Assembly: GCA_028571685.1 (NCBI GenBank)
Contig: CM053146.1
Coordinates: forward strand, 24,339,431-24,403,430
Direction of reading: 5' to 3'
Length of the DNA stretch: 64,000 nt
DNA from: Heterohyrax brucei
Taxonomy: Eukaryota > Chordata > Mammalia > Hyracoidea > Procaviidae
A program made the translations under genes and the position numbers. The notes below the pieces were generated by a model that saw only the letters and a list, made by a program, of their open reading frames with translations, had not been told where the DNA came from and searched no databases. Of the stretch, positions 58,701-62,689 are shown one piece after another (the stretch's first letter is position 1; each line of letters starts with the position of its first letter).

Positions 58701-59255
58701 TTCAGAGCTGAAGGCCAGTCCAGAAAGTTTAGTCAGATGCTTTGAAAAGATCTCTCCTGTTAGATTGTGAAAGGCCTGTGGCAGTAAATAAATATTTCAG
58801 GGGTTCTGCGATGTCTCTTCTTCCCCTGTTTATTTCTCCCCTGTCTGAGTCAGCTTAGACAAGCCCTCTGCAGGCTCTATTTAGTGACCCTCAAGAAAGG
58901 AGACCATGTGACAAACGCAGAGAGTGAAAAAGCATTCAGTTTTTCGGGGTACCCATGTCTGAGGGAAATTGAACACAGCTAGGAGGTAAGAGAGGTGGCT
59001 TAACATTTGTTTGGAGGCTTGTTTTCTCTCTCCTTCATGAGTATGTTAGCAGAAGCCACAGTGCCCCACCTCCAGTATTATGTACTTAGCAGTAATACTC
59101 CAGGTGCTCAGGTTTTCCGTTTCTGTCAAAGATAAGGCGTGGTCTGAGTGTGCCCCCTATGGTTGCAGAGCCGGCTCACTGCAAGCTCCGTGGGCCAGAT
59201 CGTGGGCCTGTGCTCCGCTGAGATCAAGCAGATTGTGTCTGAGTATGCAGAGAAG
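1733..59255 (+). CDS. CCDC93: CCDC93, N-terminal half (11 exons, continues past window)
   Basis: CCDC93 pairs with CCDC22 in the CCC part of the Commander complex (COMMD proteins, CCDC22/CCDC93, DENND10, Retriever). That complex acts at endosomes with WASH to recycle membrane cargo to the cell surface. Eleven exons join without a stop into 296 codons that I recognise as CCDC93 along their whole length. Residues roughly 15-150 correspond to the N-terminal NN-CH (calponin-homology-like) domain of this family. A charged basic stretch follows (about 155-220), then an Ala/Glu-rich linker (about 220-250), then the start of the coiled-coil region. The human protein is about 630 residues, so a little under half is present. 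All introns are GT-AG and phases match at every junction. No stop or frameshift is seen, so this is a live gene rather than a retrocopy. The 3' exons are not visible before 64000. Confidence 0.97.
2828..3010 (-). repeat. AfroSINE, long (AfroSINE2-like) variant, antisense
   Basis: Reads as the reverse complement of the SINE: AACTCATGGTGACCCCATTT near the start, a middle block specific to the longer variant, and TTGGTTAGCAGC...CACCCAGGGACTC at the tRNA-like head. Confidence 0.8.
3270..3335 (+). repeat. AfroSINE 3' fragment, sense
   Basis: Only the tail is present: ACTATGAGTTGGAATCGACT through GGGTTTGGTTTGGGC. Confidence 0.75.
3826..3990 (+). repeat. AfroSINE, sense
   Basis: Near full length: a head with GGGGCTTAAGTGCC, then CAGTTCAGATCCACCAGGTG, CTCCTTGGAAACTATGG and a T/G-rich tail. 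Confidence 0.85.
4467..7260 (-). repeat. L1 LINE, antisense, 5'-truncated (3' UTR to RT region)
   Basis: The 3' end (poly-T on this strand) is at 4467, followed by the lineage's L1 3' UTR to about 5250 and then ORF2 read from the minus strand. A minus-strand stretch at 6548-6739 translates to [13 protein letters not shown] and [19 protein letters not shown], the characteristic L1 ORF2 C-terminal pattern. The copy stops in the RT region near 7260. Several frame breaks show it is dead. Confidence 0.88.
9573..9686 (+). CDS. CCDC93: CCDC93 coding exon 2 (residues 15-52)
   Basis: A T-rich acceptor tract ends in ttttag|GTG and the donor is AAG|gtagag. The 114 nt encode 38 residues beginning [10 protein letters not shown] and ending GLSPFDK, the first helices of the NN-CH fold. 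Phase 0 at both ends. The [18 protein letters not shown] stretch is a strongly conserved family signature. Confidence 0.96.
9983..10033 (+). repeat. AfroSINE 3' fragment, sense
   Basis: GCTATGAGTCAGAATTGACT, then GATGGCAACAGATTTGGTTT: only the 3' end of the SINE remains. Confidence 0.75.
10105..10440. repeat. Ancient mammalian interspersed repeat (family not named)
   Basis: The order of blocks (GCGGCCCTCAAAGAGCACCG, then GGAAGCCTCC, then AAAGGCTTCCTGGTGGAAGA) is a layout I recognise from a widespread old mammalian repeat, but I cannot assign the family. Confidence 0.4.
10990..11160 (+). repeat. MIR SINE, sense
   Basis: TAATCTTGGCAAGACACTTG followed by CTTCATCTGTGGAAAGGAAA is the MIR core. 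Confidence 0.7.
11609..11703 (+). CDS. CCDC93: CCDC93 coding exon 3 (residues 53-84, last codon split)
   Basis: Acceptor tcttgcag|GTT, donor AT|gtaagt (consensus). The 95 nt read [20 protein letters not shown] and on to QENSTIGQK; the final Ile codon AT|A is split with exon 4. This is part of the NN-CH domain. Confidence 0.96.
11755..11905 (-). repeat. MIR SINE, antisense
   Basis: CATCCCTGTTTTACAGGTGA followed by AAACTGAGGCTGAAGGCAGC and GTCATGTAACTAG is a diverged MIR in reverse. Confidence 0.7.
12160..12245 (+). repeat. MIR SINE, sense
   Basis: GTGACCTTGGGCAAGCCACTTC then CTCAGTTTCTTTACCTGTAA is an unmistakable MIR core. Confidence 0.85.
12650..12835 (-). repeat. MIR-like SINE, antisense
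   Basis: An AATAGGCGGGACAGAGATGG block, then AGTCCCAGAGCAAGTGATAG and GGGACTCAGGCCCAGG, follow the reverse MIR order. Confidence 0.6.
13979..14230. repeat. Tandem duplication, two units of about 124 bp
   Basis: Units 13979-14101 and 14107-14230 share the same block order: CAGGA(A)TGAGGT(G/A)TAACTGTT, CTTGG(T/C)CCT, TTTTCAGGC and TCTTAGT(G/A)TGTTCA. They have diverged noticeably, so the duplication is not recent. I cannot assign the unit to a repeat family. Confidence 0.75.
14367..14558 (-). repeat. AfroSINE2-like, antisense
   Basis: CAAGTTGATTTCAAGTCATA at the tail and TGGCTGATAGCTAAG...CACCCAGGGACTCC at the head, with the longer-variant middle (GGCCTGTCTCCTGAGGCACC). Confidence 0.8.
15005..15066 (+). 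repeat. AfroSINE 3' fragment, sense
   Basis: GTGAATGGGAATCAACTGGA then GAGTTTGGTTTG and a T-run. Confidence 0.75.
15623..16012 (-). repeat. L1 3' UTR fragment, antisense
   Basis: TATTGTGATTAGGTGGGAGT, then ATATAAAACCCCAAATACCC, runs parallel to 4480-4870 block by block, so this is the same L1 3' UTR in the same orientation, cut off at about 16012. Confidence 0.85.
16095..16310 (+). repeat. L1 3' UTR end, sense
   Basis: TAGGAGGCTGTCCTACT to TCATCGCAATTAAAAAAGAA: homologous to 1-219 and, in reverse complement, to 15630-15840 next door. Confidence 0.8.
16975..17086 (+). CDS. CCDC93: CCDC93 coding exon 4 (residues 84-121)
   Basis: Acceptor acag|A completes the split Ile codon; donor CAG|gtgaga. 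The 112 nt read [20 protein letters not shown] and end IFPVVQ. Exons 3 and 4 together are 207 nt, so only as a pair could they be skipped in frame. Confidence 0.96.
17250..17850 (+). repeat. L2 LINE 3' part, sense
   Basis: CACAGGGCCTTTGCATATCC then the TTCTCAAGGAAGCTTTTCTC block and GACTGTAAGCTTCAGAAAGT through AGCACCTAGCAGATCATTTG: the L2 3' end in the right order. Confidence 0.85.
17921..18096 (-). repeat. AfroSINE, antisense
   Basis: An A-rich tail, then GAATAAAACTGCCCCATAGA, TGGTGGATTCAAACTGCTGA and CTTAACCACTCTGCCACCAA: full length in reverse. Confidence 0.85.
18440..18566 (+). repeat. MIR SINE, sense
   Basis: TAAGAGTATGGATGCTGCAG, then CTATGTAACCTTGAGCAAGT: the 5' half and core of MIR. 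Confidence 0.75.
20608..20778 (+). repeat. AfroSINE, sense
   Basis: GGTAGCATCGTGGTTAAGAG, GGGCAGTTCTACTCTGTGCT and GTGAGTTGGAGTTGGCTCAT followed by a GTTTT tail. Confidence 0.85.
21370..21502 (+). repeat. AfroSINE, 3'-truncated, sense
   Basis: AGCCTTGGTGGCAAAGTAGT, AACACCAAAAGGTCAGCAGT and TTGAATCCACCAGTCACTC; the GAGTCGGAATCGACT end is missing. Confidence 0.8.
21515..21645 (-). repeat. MIR SINE, antisense
   Basis: ATAGACCAGGAAACTGAGGC then AGATCACACAGCTGATTCAG. Confidence 0.8.
21792..21953 (-). repeat. AfroSINE, antisense
   Basis: AACCAAAAAAAAACCAAACC, TTTCCAAGGAGCACCTGGCA, CCGACCTTTTGGTTAGCAGC and CACCACCAGGGTTTCC: a complete reverse copy. Confidence 0.9.
22140..22890 (+). repeat. Old L1 (L1M-type), ORF2 end and 3' UTR, sense
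   Basis: CTCATTGGTAGTAAGAGAAA then ACCACAGTGAGATACCA is the typical L1 ORF2 C-terminal coding pattern. It is followed by a 3' UTR with AGAATAGTACCATATGATAT and a GTTTATGTTAAAATAC end. Confidence 0.75.
23045..23077. repeat. (TG)n microsatellite
   Basis: Interrupted TG/CATG run. Confidence 0.8.
23560..23760 (-). repeat. MIR-like SINE, antisense
   Basis: TTCCACAGTAACTCCTTGCA then AGAGGGAAACTAAGGCCAGA follow the reverse MIR order. It ends about 130 bp before exon 5. Confidence 0.55.
23893..23991 (+). CDS. CCDC93: CCDC93 coding exon 5 (residues 122-154)
   Basis: Acceptor ctcctag|TGG, donor GAG|gtcagt. The 99 nt encode [20 protein letters not shown] then [13 protein letters not shown], the end of the NN-CH region. 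Phase 0 at both ends. Confidence 0.96.
24195..24620. repeat. Old LINE-like repeat (probably L1M)
   Basis: GAAAAATCACCCATAATCTC and the following GTTTTAGTGTAGTTCCATCA are a familiar block of an old mammalian LINE 3' region; the family is uncertain. Confidence 0.4.
25305..29092 (+). repeat. RTE (BovB-like) LINE, sense, interrupted at 28141-28949
   Basis: The left part 25305-28140 covers the endonuclease ([15 protein letters not shown] near 25620-25665) and reverse transcriptase domains. The latter shows [14 protein letters not shown] near 27247-27288 and the catalytic box [10 protein letters not shown] at 27552-27581 (the usual YADD reads YTDD). The element resumes at 28950-29092 with TGTAGGGTGAGATGGGTTGA and a tail GAGTCAGAATAGCAG of the kind shared with local SINEs. 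Many stops and shifts show it is long dead. Confidence 0.88.
28141..28949 (-). repeat. RTE (BovB-like) LINE 3' part, antisense, inserted in the sense RTE
   Basis: The minus strand at 28311-28751 reads an open RTE C-terminal segment ([20 protein letters not shown], then [20 protein letters not shown]). The RTE 3' end, GCGCTCCAACTCATAGCGAC on the + strand, lies at 28170-28189. The copy is 5'-truncated near 28949. Left flank TGTAAAGTA (28132-28140) and right flank AGTAAAATG (28949-28957) look like a worn target duplication. Confidence 0.88.
29515..29720 (+). repeat. AfroSINE2-like, sense
   Basis: AGTCCCTGGTTGGGGCAAGC, CAGAAGATTGGCAGTTTGAG and the long-variant middle ending CATGAGTCGGAATCAACTCA. 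Confidence 0.88.
29735..29930 (-). repeat. MIR SINE, antisense
   Basis: TATGTAATCCTCAGAACTGC, AAATTGAGGTTCAGAGAGTA and an AACTCTTTAACTGTC end. Confidence 0.7.
30135..30191 (+). CDS. CCDC93: CCDC93 coding exon 6 (residues 155-173)
   Basis: Acceptor cttgcag|GAT, donor ACT|gtaagt. The 57-nt exon reads [19 protein letters not shown]. The last residues (IDIT, then DT from exon 7) differ from the human VDLSEV as I remember it, an expected species difference in a linker. Phase 0 at both ends. Confidence 0.94.
30824..31035 (+). repeat. AfroSINE, sense (with extended middle)
   Basis: GAAGCCCTGGTGTCACAGTG, CTAACCTAAAGGTCGGTG, an extra middle block, and GGCAATGGATTTGGTTTTGG. Confidence 0.85.
31570..31692 (-). 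repeat. AfroSINE, antisense, head truncated
   Basis: AACAAACCCAGTGCTGCTGA then GAGTCGATTCCAACTCACAG and TTTCCAAGGAGCACCTGGAG; it stops before the tRNA-like head. Confidence 0.85.
32288..32445 (+). repeat. AfroSINE, sense
   Basis: GCTGGTTGCATAGTGATTAA, CATCCACCAGATGCTCAGTA and GTTAGAATTGACTTGATTGC with a GGTTT tail. Confidence 0.85.
34397..34433. repeat. (CTTT)n / poly-T tract
   Basis: CTTT repeats run into about 23 T inside the antisense L1. Confidence 0.85.
34815..34976 (+). repeat. AfroSINE, sense, nested in antisense L1
   Basis: AGTGGCATGGTGGTTAAGTG, GCTAACCAAATGGTTGGCAG and TATGAGTCGGAATTGATTTG. L1 sequence resumes at the other side, so the SINE is younger. Confidence 0.88.
36443..36983 (+). 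mobile_element. Mariner (Tc1/mariner) element, internally deleted, nested in L1
   Basis: Bounded by TA (36443-36444, 36982-36983). Long inverted ends pair 36445-36546 with 36882-36981; both carry TGACAATTAAGT, TACTTCAAA/TTTGAAGTA and GCTACATAC blocks in opposite orientation. Between them lies the C-terminal end of a transposase: [19 protein letters not shown], then [12 protein letters not shown]. The usual mariner LAPxD has E in place of the third catalytic Asp. The N-terminal and middle parts are absent, so it can be no more than a non-autonomous copy. Confidence 0.82.
39640..39800 (+). repeat. L1-type 3' end, sense
   Basis: GAGTGGAATGAAGGAGAGTG, CAACCAGTGTCACAATCTGC and CTAAAGCACAATAATTTTTT look like another L1 3' end. 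It abuts the 5' side of the long antisense L1. Confidence 0.4.
39805..40020 (-). repeat. Old LINE fragment (probably L1M), antisense, left part
   Basis: The stretch resembles the 3' region of an old mammalian LINE. Its apparent continuation is at 41040-41300, with an unexplained element and an LTR in between. Confidence 0.35.
40021..41039. repeat. Unidentified element with palindromic end, split by an LTR
   Basis: Outside the LTR, 40021-40258 and 40794-41039 are joined by weak inverted similarity (for example AACTGGAATAG at 40075-40085 against CTATTCCAG at 40939-40947). The left end carries ACCAGTTCGAGCTGGT (40036-40051), a 16-bp palindrome with one mismatched pair. The right end has GAGCTAGTTCGAAG. 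This looks like a DNA-transposon relic but I cannot name it. Confidence 0.35.
40259..40793 (-). repeat. MaLR-like (MLT1-type) solo LTR fossil, antisense
   Basis: Begins TGTCTAGTACTGCTATAACA. The reverse complement has an AATAAATTTC polyadenylation-type signal near its 3' end, the layout of ERVL-MaLR LTRs. No internal region is attached, so it is a solo LTR. Its divergence suggests an old insertion. Confidence 0.65.
41040..41300 (-). repeat. Old LINE fragment (probably L1M), antisense, right part
   Basis: TTAGTGGCTGCATATTATTC, then GGATAAACTCATGAAGTGGA and GCCGACTGCCCTTCAGGAAG, a well-known block of old LINE 3' regions in reverse. Confidence 0.6.
42055..42195 (-). repeat. MIR SINE, antisense
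   Basis: CCTCAGAGCAACTTTATTTA, CTTACAGATGAAAAGCAC and the trailing AAAACTGTGGTCTGCTTGAC. Confidence 0.65.
43029..43206 (-). repeat. AfroSINE2-like, antisense
   Basis: ACCTGTTGCTGCTGAATTGA, CAGGCCTTTCTTCCATGGCC and GGGTCAAAGCGCCAACCTTT. Confidence 0.82.
43262..43675 (+). repeat. MIR SINE, sense, split by an AfroSINE
   Basis: The left part 43262-43431 (ATAAGAGCTCTGGTTCTGGA to GTGTGAAGATCAGATG) continues at 43602-43675 (TATGCCTGGTACATACCTAG to ATGATAGCCATTACTATTGC). With the insert removed the MIR reads straight through. Confidence 0.85.
43432..43593 (-). repeat. AfroSINE, antisense, nested in MIR with exact 8-bp target duplication
   Basis: CCAAACCAAACCAGATCCAC, ACTGCCTCATAGAGTTTCTA and GGTTAGCAGCTGTGGCGCTT. 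ATCAGATG occurs at 43424-43431 and 43594-43601. Confidence 0.88.
43680..43850 (-). repeat. RTE 3' end / RTE-tailed SINE fragment, antisense
   Basis: TGTTGTTAGGTACCATCAGT, AGAACAAAACACTGCCTAGT and GTTTCAGCCACTGATCC parallel 28165-28285. Confidence 0.8.
44235..44400 (-). repeat. MIR-like SINE, antisense
   Basis: AAGAACCTGAGGCCCAGTGA, then AAAGTCATGCAACGAGTTAG and GCACAGGTAGAACTAGAC. Confidence 0.7.
44570..44760 (+). repeat. MIR-like SINE, sense
   Basis: GATCTTGGACAGATTATTTA followed by TCTCTGCTTCCTTGGTAGTA fits a diverged MIR core. Confidence 0.55.
45030..45235 (+). repeat. Old L1 3' end, sense
   Basis: TATGTTTGAAACCTTTCATA then ATAAAAATTAAAATAATAG, the usual close of L1M 3' ends; the upstream part is unclear. 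Confidence 0.4.
45984..46137 (+). repeat. AfroSINE, sense
   Basis: TACCCTGGTAACATAGTGGA, CTAACCAAAAGGTCAGCAGT, TCAAATCCACCAGGCATTGC and GTTGCTATGAGTTGATCC. Confidence 0.9.
46138..46228. repeat. AT-rich / (TG)n-(TA)n microsatellite
   Basis: An irregular TATATAT/ATATTAT run, then TGTGTGTGTG and TATATATATA, starting right at the tail of the AfroSINE, from which it probably grew. Confidence 0.8.
46258..46330 (+). repeat. RTE-type tail fragment, sense
   Basis: TGTCTGTTGTACATAAGATC then GCACCTAACAACAACAGG, the RTE 3' end. Confidence 0.7.
46420..46625 (+). repeat. AfroSINE, long variant, sense
   Basis: GAGCCCTGGTTGCATGGTGG, GATGGCGATTTGAACCCATC and GTGAGTTGGAACAGCTTGAC. Confidence 0.88.
46652..46985 (+). 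repeat. SINE with tRNA-Gly(GCC)-like head and RTE-type tail, sense
   Basis: The head GCATTGGTAGTTCATTGG (from 46658) followed by GAGACCCAGGTTCAG lines up with tRNA-Gly(GCC), including box A and box B positions. The body carries CCACCACCCATTTGTTAGTA. The tail GATCATGGGGATGGCACAGG and GGGTCGCCGTGAATGGGAGC matches the RTE 3' end. A second copy is at 51085-51420. Confidence 0.82.
47668..47768 (+). CDS. CCDC93: CCDC93 coding exon 7 (residues 174-207, last codon split)
   Basis: Acceptor ttcttag|GAC, donor AG|gtagtg (weak beyond +3). The 101 nt read [20 protein letters not shown] and then [13 protein letters not shown] plus a split Arg codon AG|G. The basic run [10 protein letters not shown] lies between the NN-CH domain and the coiled coils. 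Confidence 0.96.
48238..48312. repeat. A/T homopolymer cluster with A11T10 palindrome
   Basis: T8A6-type blocks followed by an A-run directly joined to a T-run at 48292-48312. Confidence 0.75.
49545..49745 (-). repeat. MIR-like SINE, antisense
   Basis: GATACAGAAAAGTTAAAAAA, AGGTCACAAAACCATAATTA and CTTCAGGTCTCTTGGACTCC follow the reverse MIR order. Confidence 0.65.
51085..51420 (+). repeat. SINE with tRNA-Gly-like head and RTE-type tail, second copy, sense
   Basis: AGTGATGGTTCAGTGATAGA, then GACCCAGGTTCAACTCC at box B, AAGAAAGGCCTGATAATCTA in the body, and GATGGTACAGGACTGGGCAG with GTACATGGGGTCAACAGG in the tail. Confidence 0.82.
51585..51765 (-). repeat. AfroSINE2-like, antisense, nested in L1M
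   Basis: CGTTGTTTGCAACTTATAAT, CTCCCAAGGTGCCCCTGGTG and TTAGCAGCCCAAGCACTTAA. Confidence 0.82.
51959..52120 (-). repeat. AfroSINE, antisense, nested in L1M
   Basis: An A17-type tail, then GAACTGCCCCATAGAGTTTC, GGTGGATTTGAACTACTGAC and CTATGTTACCAGGGAG. Confidence 0.88.
52866..52972 (+). repeat. AfroSINE, 5'-truncated, sense
   Basis: TTTGAATCTATCAGGCACTC, CTTGGAAACCCTGTGAGGCA and ATAGGGTTGCTGTGAATAAT. Confidence 0.82.
53235..53412 (+). repeat. AfroSINE, sense
   Basis: AGAAACCCTGATGGTGAAGT, TTTGAATCCATCAAGCACCC, TTATGGGACAATTCTACTCT and a T-run at the end. Confidence 0.88.
53905..54145. repeat. Degenerate tandem repeat of unknown origin
   Basis: At least four units of variable length carry the core (T)TCTGA(C/G)A..AGGTGGCT(T/C)(T/C)AGA.C(T/C)GAGTAT; for example TTCTGACACAAGGTGGCTTT and TTCTGAGAGGAGGTGGCTTT. 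The absence of stops in one minus-strand frame (54418-53888, 176 codons) follows from the low-complexity composition and no known protein is visible. Confidence 0.65.
55145..55181 (+). CDS. CCDC93: CCDC93 coding exon 8 (residues 207-219)
   Basis: Microexon-like 37 nt. Acceptor ctgcag|G completes the split Arg, then [12 protein letters not shown], donor AAG|gtaaga. It is too short to be found without knowing the protein. Both phase and sequence fit the family. Confidence 0.95.
55770..55880 (-). repeat. MIR SINE, antisense
   Basis: GAAAACTAAGTGATATGTCT, then ACAAATCTGTCTGACATCAA and CTTAAGCACTGCC. Confidence 0.7.
55985..56135 (+). repeat. L2 LINE fragment, sense
   Basis: CTCCTTCCATGTCTGCTCTT and GAAGCTTCTCTGACCTCCCC match the L2 3' coding/UTR block. 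Confidence 0.6.
56140..56375 (+). repeat. MIR SINE, sense
   Basis: TGACTGAGTTCAAATCCTAA, GTGAGGATTAAAATGTAAGG and CACATAGTAAACACGAATAT cover MIR almost end to end. Confidence 0.85.
56750..56905 (-). repeat. MIR-like SINE, antisense
   Basis: AGCCTGAGGTCACCCAGCTG and GTGAGGTTTAAACCAAGAAG. Confidence 0.55.
57225..57398 (+). repeat. AfroSINE, sense (first of adjacent pair)
   Basis: GACAGCACAGTGCTTAACAG, GGCTGCTAACCAAAAGATTG, ACGATGAGTCAGAGTTGACT and a GGTTTG(T)n tail. Confidence 0.9.
57437..57622 (+). repeat. AfroSINE, long variant, sense (second of pair)
   Basis: GAACCATGGTGGTGCAGTGG, AAAGATTAGCAGTTCAAACC, GAGAAAGATGTGGCAGTCTC and GGTCACTGTCAGTGGGTTTG. Confidence 0.9.
57981..58073 (+). CDS. 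CCDC93: CCDC93 coding exon 9 (residues 220-250)
   Basis: Acceptor ccctttcag|ACT, donor GAG|gtattg, which lacks the usual A at +4 and G at +5. The 93 nt read [20 protein letters not shown] then [11 protein letters not shown], an Ala/Glu/Lys-rich linker that seems to vary more between species than its neighbours. Phase 0 at both ends, so skipping would keep the frame. Confidence 0.95.
58361..58411 (+). CDS. CCDC93: CCDC93 coding exon 10 (residues 251-267)
   Basis: Acceptor ccttatcag|AAG, donor GAG|gtgaag. The 51 nt read [17 protein letters not shown]. Intron 9 is only 287 bp, much the shortest here, and holds no recognisable repeat. Confidence 0.95.
58412..59168 (+). other. CCDC93 intron 10
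   Basis: A 757-bp phase-0 intron with no repeat or motif that I recognise. Confidence 0.75.
59169..59255 (+). CDS. CCDC93: CCDC93 coding exon 11 (residues 268-296), last in window
   Basis: Acceptor ggttgcag|AGC, donor AAG|gtaagt. The 87 nt read [20 protein letters not shown] then QIVSEYAEK, where the long coiled-coil region begins. The next family segment (QSELSAEE...) is not found before 64000, so intron 11 is at least 4.7 kb. Confidence 0.96.
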
Positions 59256-61159
59256 GTAAGTTCCAGGCCCAGCTGGAGTCTTGGCCTCCAGGGCTGTGTT
59301 AAGCATGAAGTCTTTGTTCTCTGACAGTTCTCACCCTGGCAGTGGTGGCACAGGGCACCTTGTCAAAGACAAATAAATACTGCTTTGCCACACAGAGCAA
59401 TCAGCATTTACCCATTAGCTAAATTAATTTTGTTCTGCTGTCTGCTTTTCTATAAAGAGAAAACCTGTCTGTCTGAGCAGTTATCACCCTTGATTAATTG
59501 ATGCCTGGGGGACAGCACAGGCATTTCTCCTCCTCTTATAACTTGAGCTCAGTTTGGTGGTAGAGCTAAGGTGCAAAGCTTTGCAGCTTAGGAGGTAAAC
59601 CCCGTAACTCAGCCAAATCCAAGGCAAAATTTCTTGTTCTACTTTATTAAAAGGGTATAAGACAAACAAAACCTGGAAGTCATATTTCAGCATTAGATTT
59701 TTCACCCCCCACCCTAAGAGCAGGCAGCAGGACCTTGAATATTTCAGGGAGACAGTGATTAATCATTTTGCACATAACTGATTCTGGCCTGGCTGAGATG
59801 TAGCATCACTGAATTCAGATTTACTGGGCATCACTTCCCACCCTTTGCTCTCCAGCTGTAGTCAGTGTGCCCACTTAAAATGTTGAAGTCCCTTGAAGCA
59901 TCGAGCCTTCCTTGCCCTGTTTTACAAGTTTTGGGGGCTGATTAGCTCTGCCCCTACCCCTCTATGCAGTATGCACGGAAGAGATTGCTCAGGTGGTATA
60001 GTCAGGGGAGCAGTGTCCAGTATGCTCCACGGGGGTATAATATGCTGTTAGCACTGCAAGTGGCCATTGCTCACCAAGGAAGAGAGAGGTCTGCTTTCAG
60101 AACGTGATCATCGGTAAAGCAGCTTCGAATGCCGAGGAGATAGGGTTCTCTTGTTTGCCCCTCCCATTCCCAAGTTAGTGTTTTTTTGCATGGATTTTCT
60201 TATCTAATTCATATGTCAACCAGAGCATTTTCTGTTTCTAAGACCACTGAGGGATGTTAATACTGATAAAAGTATCACCAGAGATTTGATCAGGAGAGGA
60301 TTCAGATTATCCTTGAGGCTTTCCTGTTAGGAACTTCTCCACAAAGTGCAAATAAACTCAGAAGACTTGAAAATGTTGGTGTGGAAGGAGTTAGCCCTGC
60401 CTCTGGAAGAAAATGTGTAGATTTACTGTTGCCATACACATCTGAACAGCAAGAGTGTGCATCTTCCCACTCTTGTTGGCACATGGTATTGCTGAATCTA
60501 TTTTAAAAAAATAAAGATGACTGGATGGAGGATTCACTGCTCTTTCTACAGGGACTGCAGTTTCTATTTTTATACTCATGCATGGGGAGCATAGAGGAGC
60601 TCCAATTATTTCAAGAGGTAAAGCAGACAGGCAGGCCCAGGCTGTCTCCTTGGGTTGGCAGGACACTTCTCCTTTCCAGCTCTCTTCTTTCCTAGGAGTC
60701 CTGGAGCGTACCTATCTTCCCCAGTCAGCTTTGCCTTTTCCCTGTTTTCTTCTGGGTGTCTTTGTCTCTTTATCCCCTGAGCTTTCTCTGCCTTACCCTT
60801 GCGCAGTGACGTCTACCCCACTCTGATGGCTGCATTTTGATTTTCTTTATCCCAGACTGTTGTCTACCTCCAGTCTGCTCTGCCAGAAAAGAATGGAATT
60901 AAAAGTAATTTTGGACAGAAAGCATTGCCAAGTCTTTTTCCAAGGACGTGTGTAATTAAACTTCTCATGAATAATTGGAGGTCAAGAGCTCATTGTTTGT
61001 GTTGTTTTCATTGAGTAGATCATATGGCATTACAGGGAAAGGTTTTTAGAATTAAATTGCCTTTAATCTTTTCCTCATATGGCAATTATTTCACATTTGT
61101 ATACTGTCTTGCAGTGTTTTTCTACACATATTCGTAGTCTTACCTGGTGGCAGGCGTGA

Positions 61160-61400
61160 CAGGTGCAGTGGTTAAAACTCAGCATTGGGAGTTGTATCTT
61201 GTTTCGTGTCTCTCTCCTCTGCTTCCCCACTATGGTGACCTTGACCAATTTATTTAACCTTTTTTTAGCTGTAATGTTTTCATCTATAAAAGGAGAGTAG
61301 TATTATTTTCCTGGCAGGATGTTTGGAAGATTAAGTGAGATATGTCCCCAAAATATCTAAAACAGTGACAGACACATTATAGCTGTTCAGCTAATGGTTG
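61160..61400 (+). repeat. MIR SINE, sense
   Basis: GACAGGTGCAGTGGTTAAAA, GTGACCTTGACCAATTTATT and GGAAGATTAAGTGAGATATG. Confidence 0.82.
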
Positions 61401-61409
61401 GTAGCCTTA

Positions 61410-61780
61410 TTTGTGCTTTTATAGTCTGCTTTTTTTTTTCTTTCTTTTTATGGGAGGGGATCATAACAAATTGTAAATATTTTCCATGTTTCTAGTCTTC
61501 ACACTTAATGTGAATGGCTACATAATTTACGTGTTAATAACTATAATTCATTAAACATTTCCCTGTTGATATACTTTAGTTGTCTCTGTTTGCCACTGTA
61601 ACTGCAACACTTATGAAATCTAAGAAGATGATTTCCACTAAAAGGTTTCTTAAGAGCTGGATGATTGGGTTATATATGACTCCTGCTCTTTATTGTGATA
61701 CAAAAAAATTGCATCAAAATAAAGTTGTAATACTGGTGAAGGCCCTTCCCAGCATGGCCCAACCTTTCTAGCTATGAATG
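61410..61780 (-). repeat. Old LINE fragment (probably L1M), antisense
   Basis: GTGAATGGCTACATAATTTA and the following ACATTTCCCTGTTGATATAC resemble the block at 41070-41250 in the same orientation. Confidence 0.45.
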
Positions 61781-61801
61781 TTATTTATCTAACTTTGTGC
61801 T

Positions 61802-62020
61802 TCACCAAACCAAAAAAATTAAACCTTTTGCCACTGAATTAGCTCCGACTCATAGTGACCCTGTAGCACAAAGTAGAATGCCACCATGGGTTCTCAAAGC
61901 TGTGATCTTACAGAAGCACACTGCACATCTTCGTTCCTCAGAGTGCCTGATAGGTTCAAACCACTGACCTTTCAGTTGGCAGCTGAGCATTTAACTGCTG
62001 TACCACCAGCACTCTCCGAA
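61802..62020 (-). repeat. AfroSINE2-like, antisense
   Basis: ACCAAAAAAATTAAACCTTT, GCTCCGACTCATAGTGACCC and AACCACTGACCTTTCAGTTG with GCTGTACCACCAGCACTCTC. Confidence 0.85.
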
Positions 62021-62211
62021 TTTTGTACTTCAGTAGCTGTCAGATGGTACCTCAGTGGACCATCTTGAACTTGGCACCATGTTTTTGTTTACTATTTTTA
62101 TTTCATTCTGTGTGAATTTTTATTGCTTTGACTCTTAGTTTTCTAGATATAGGATGTATTTCTTGTAAATTTAAATACAGTATTTAGATTTAGATATTTT
62201 GTCTGGCATCT

Positions 62212-62265
62212 AGGGTCGCCATAAGTCAGATCCTACTCAGTGGCACTTGACATGGCTGGTCTCAG
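62212..62265 (+). repeat. AfroSINE 3' fragment, sense
   Basis: AGGGTCGCCATAAGTCAGAT and CTACTCAGTGGCACTTGACA. Confidence 0.65.
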
Positions 62266-62689
62266 TGGTACAAGTATTTATGAGATTTTTTTTCCGTATT
62301 TCTCAATATAAGCAAGAAATTTATAGCTGAATTGGTCCTTTGCTGCTGTTTCCAAGTCAAAAGTTCATCATTTTTCCGTGGGTCTAGTAAACTAGTCTGT
62401 TACATTTAAATTTGTCTTGTATTAGGATACTTAAGTCTTTAACCTGTATACAGTTCATTTTTATCTGATGTGAAGTATGAATCAAGCCTAGTTTTCCTGC
62501 TCCTACCACTATCCTAAAACCACTTATCAAATAATCTCTTTCTGCTCATTTTAATACATTTTATTGTAGTTTTCTGTTTGAATCTAGTTTAAGCTGTCTG
62601 TGGACTCTTTCTTGCATTATTGATTTATTCTCTTTTTATCCAAGTCCCATGATAAGGCCATGCTTGTTTTTGTTTGTTTAATTTGATTT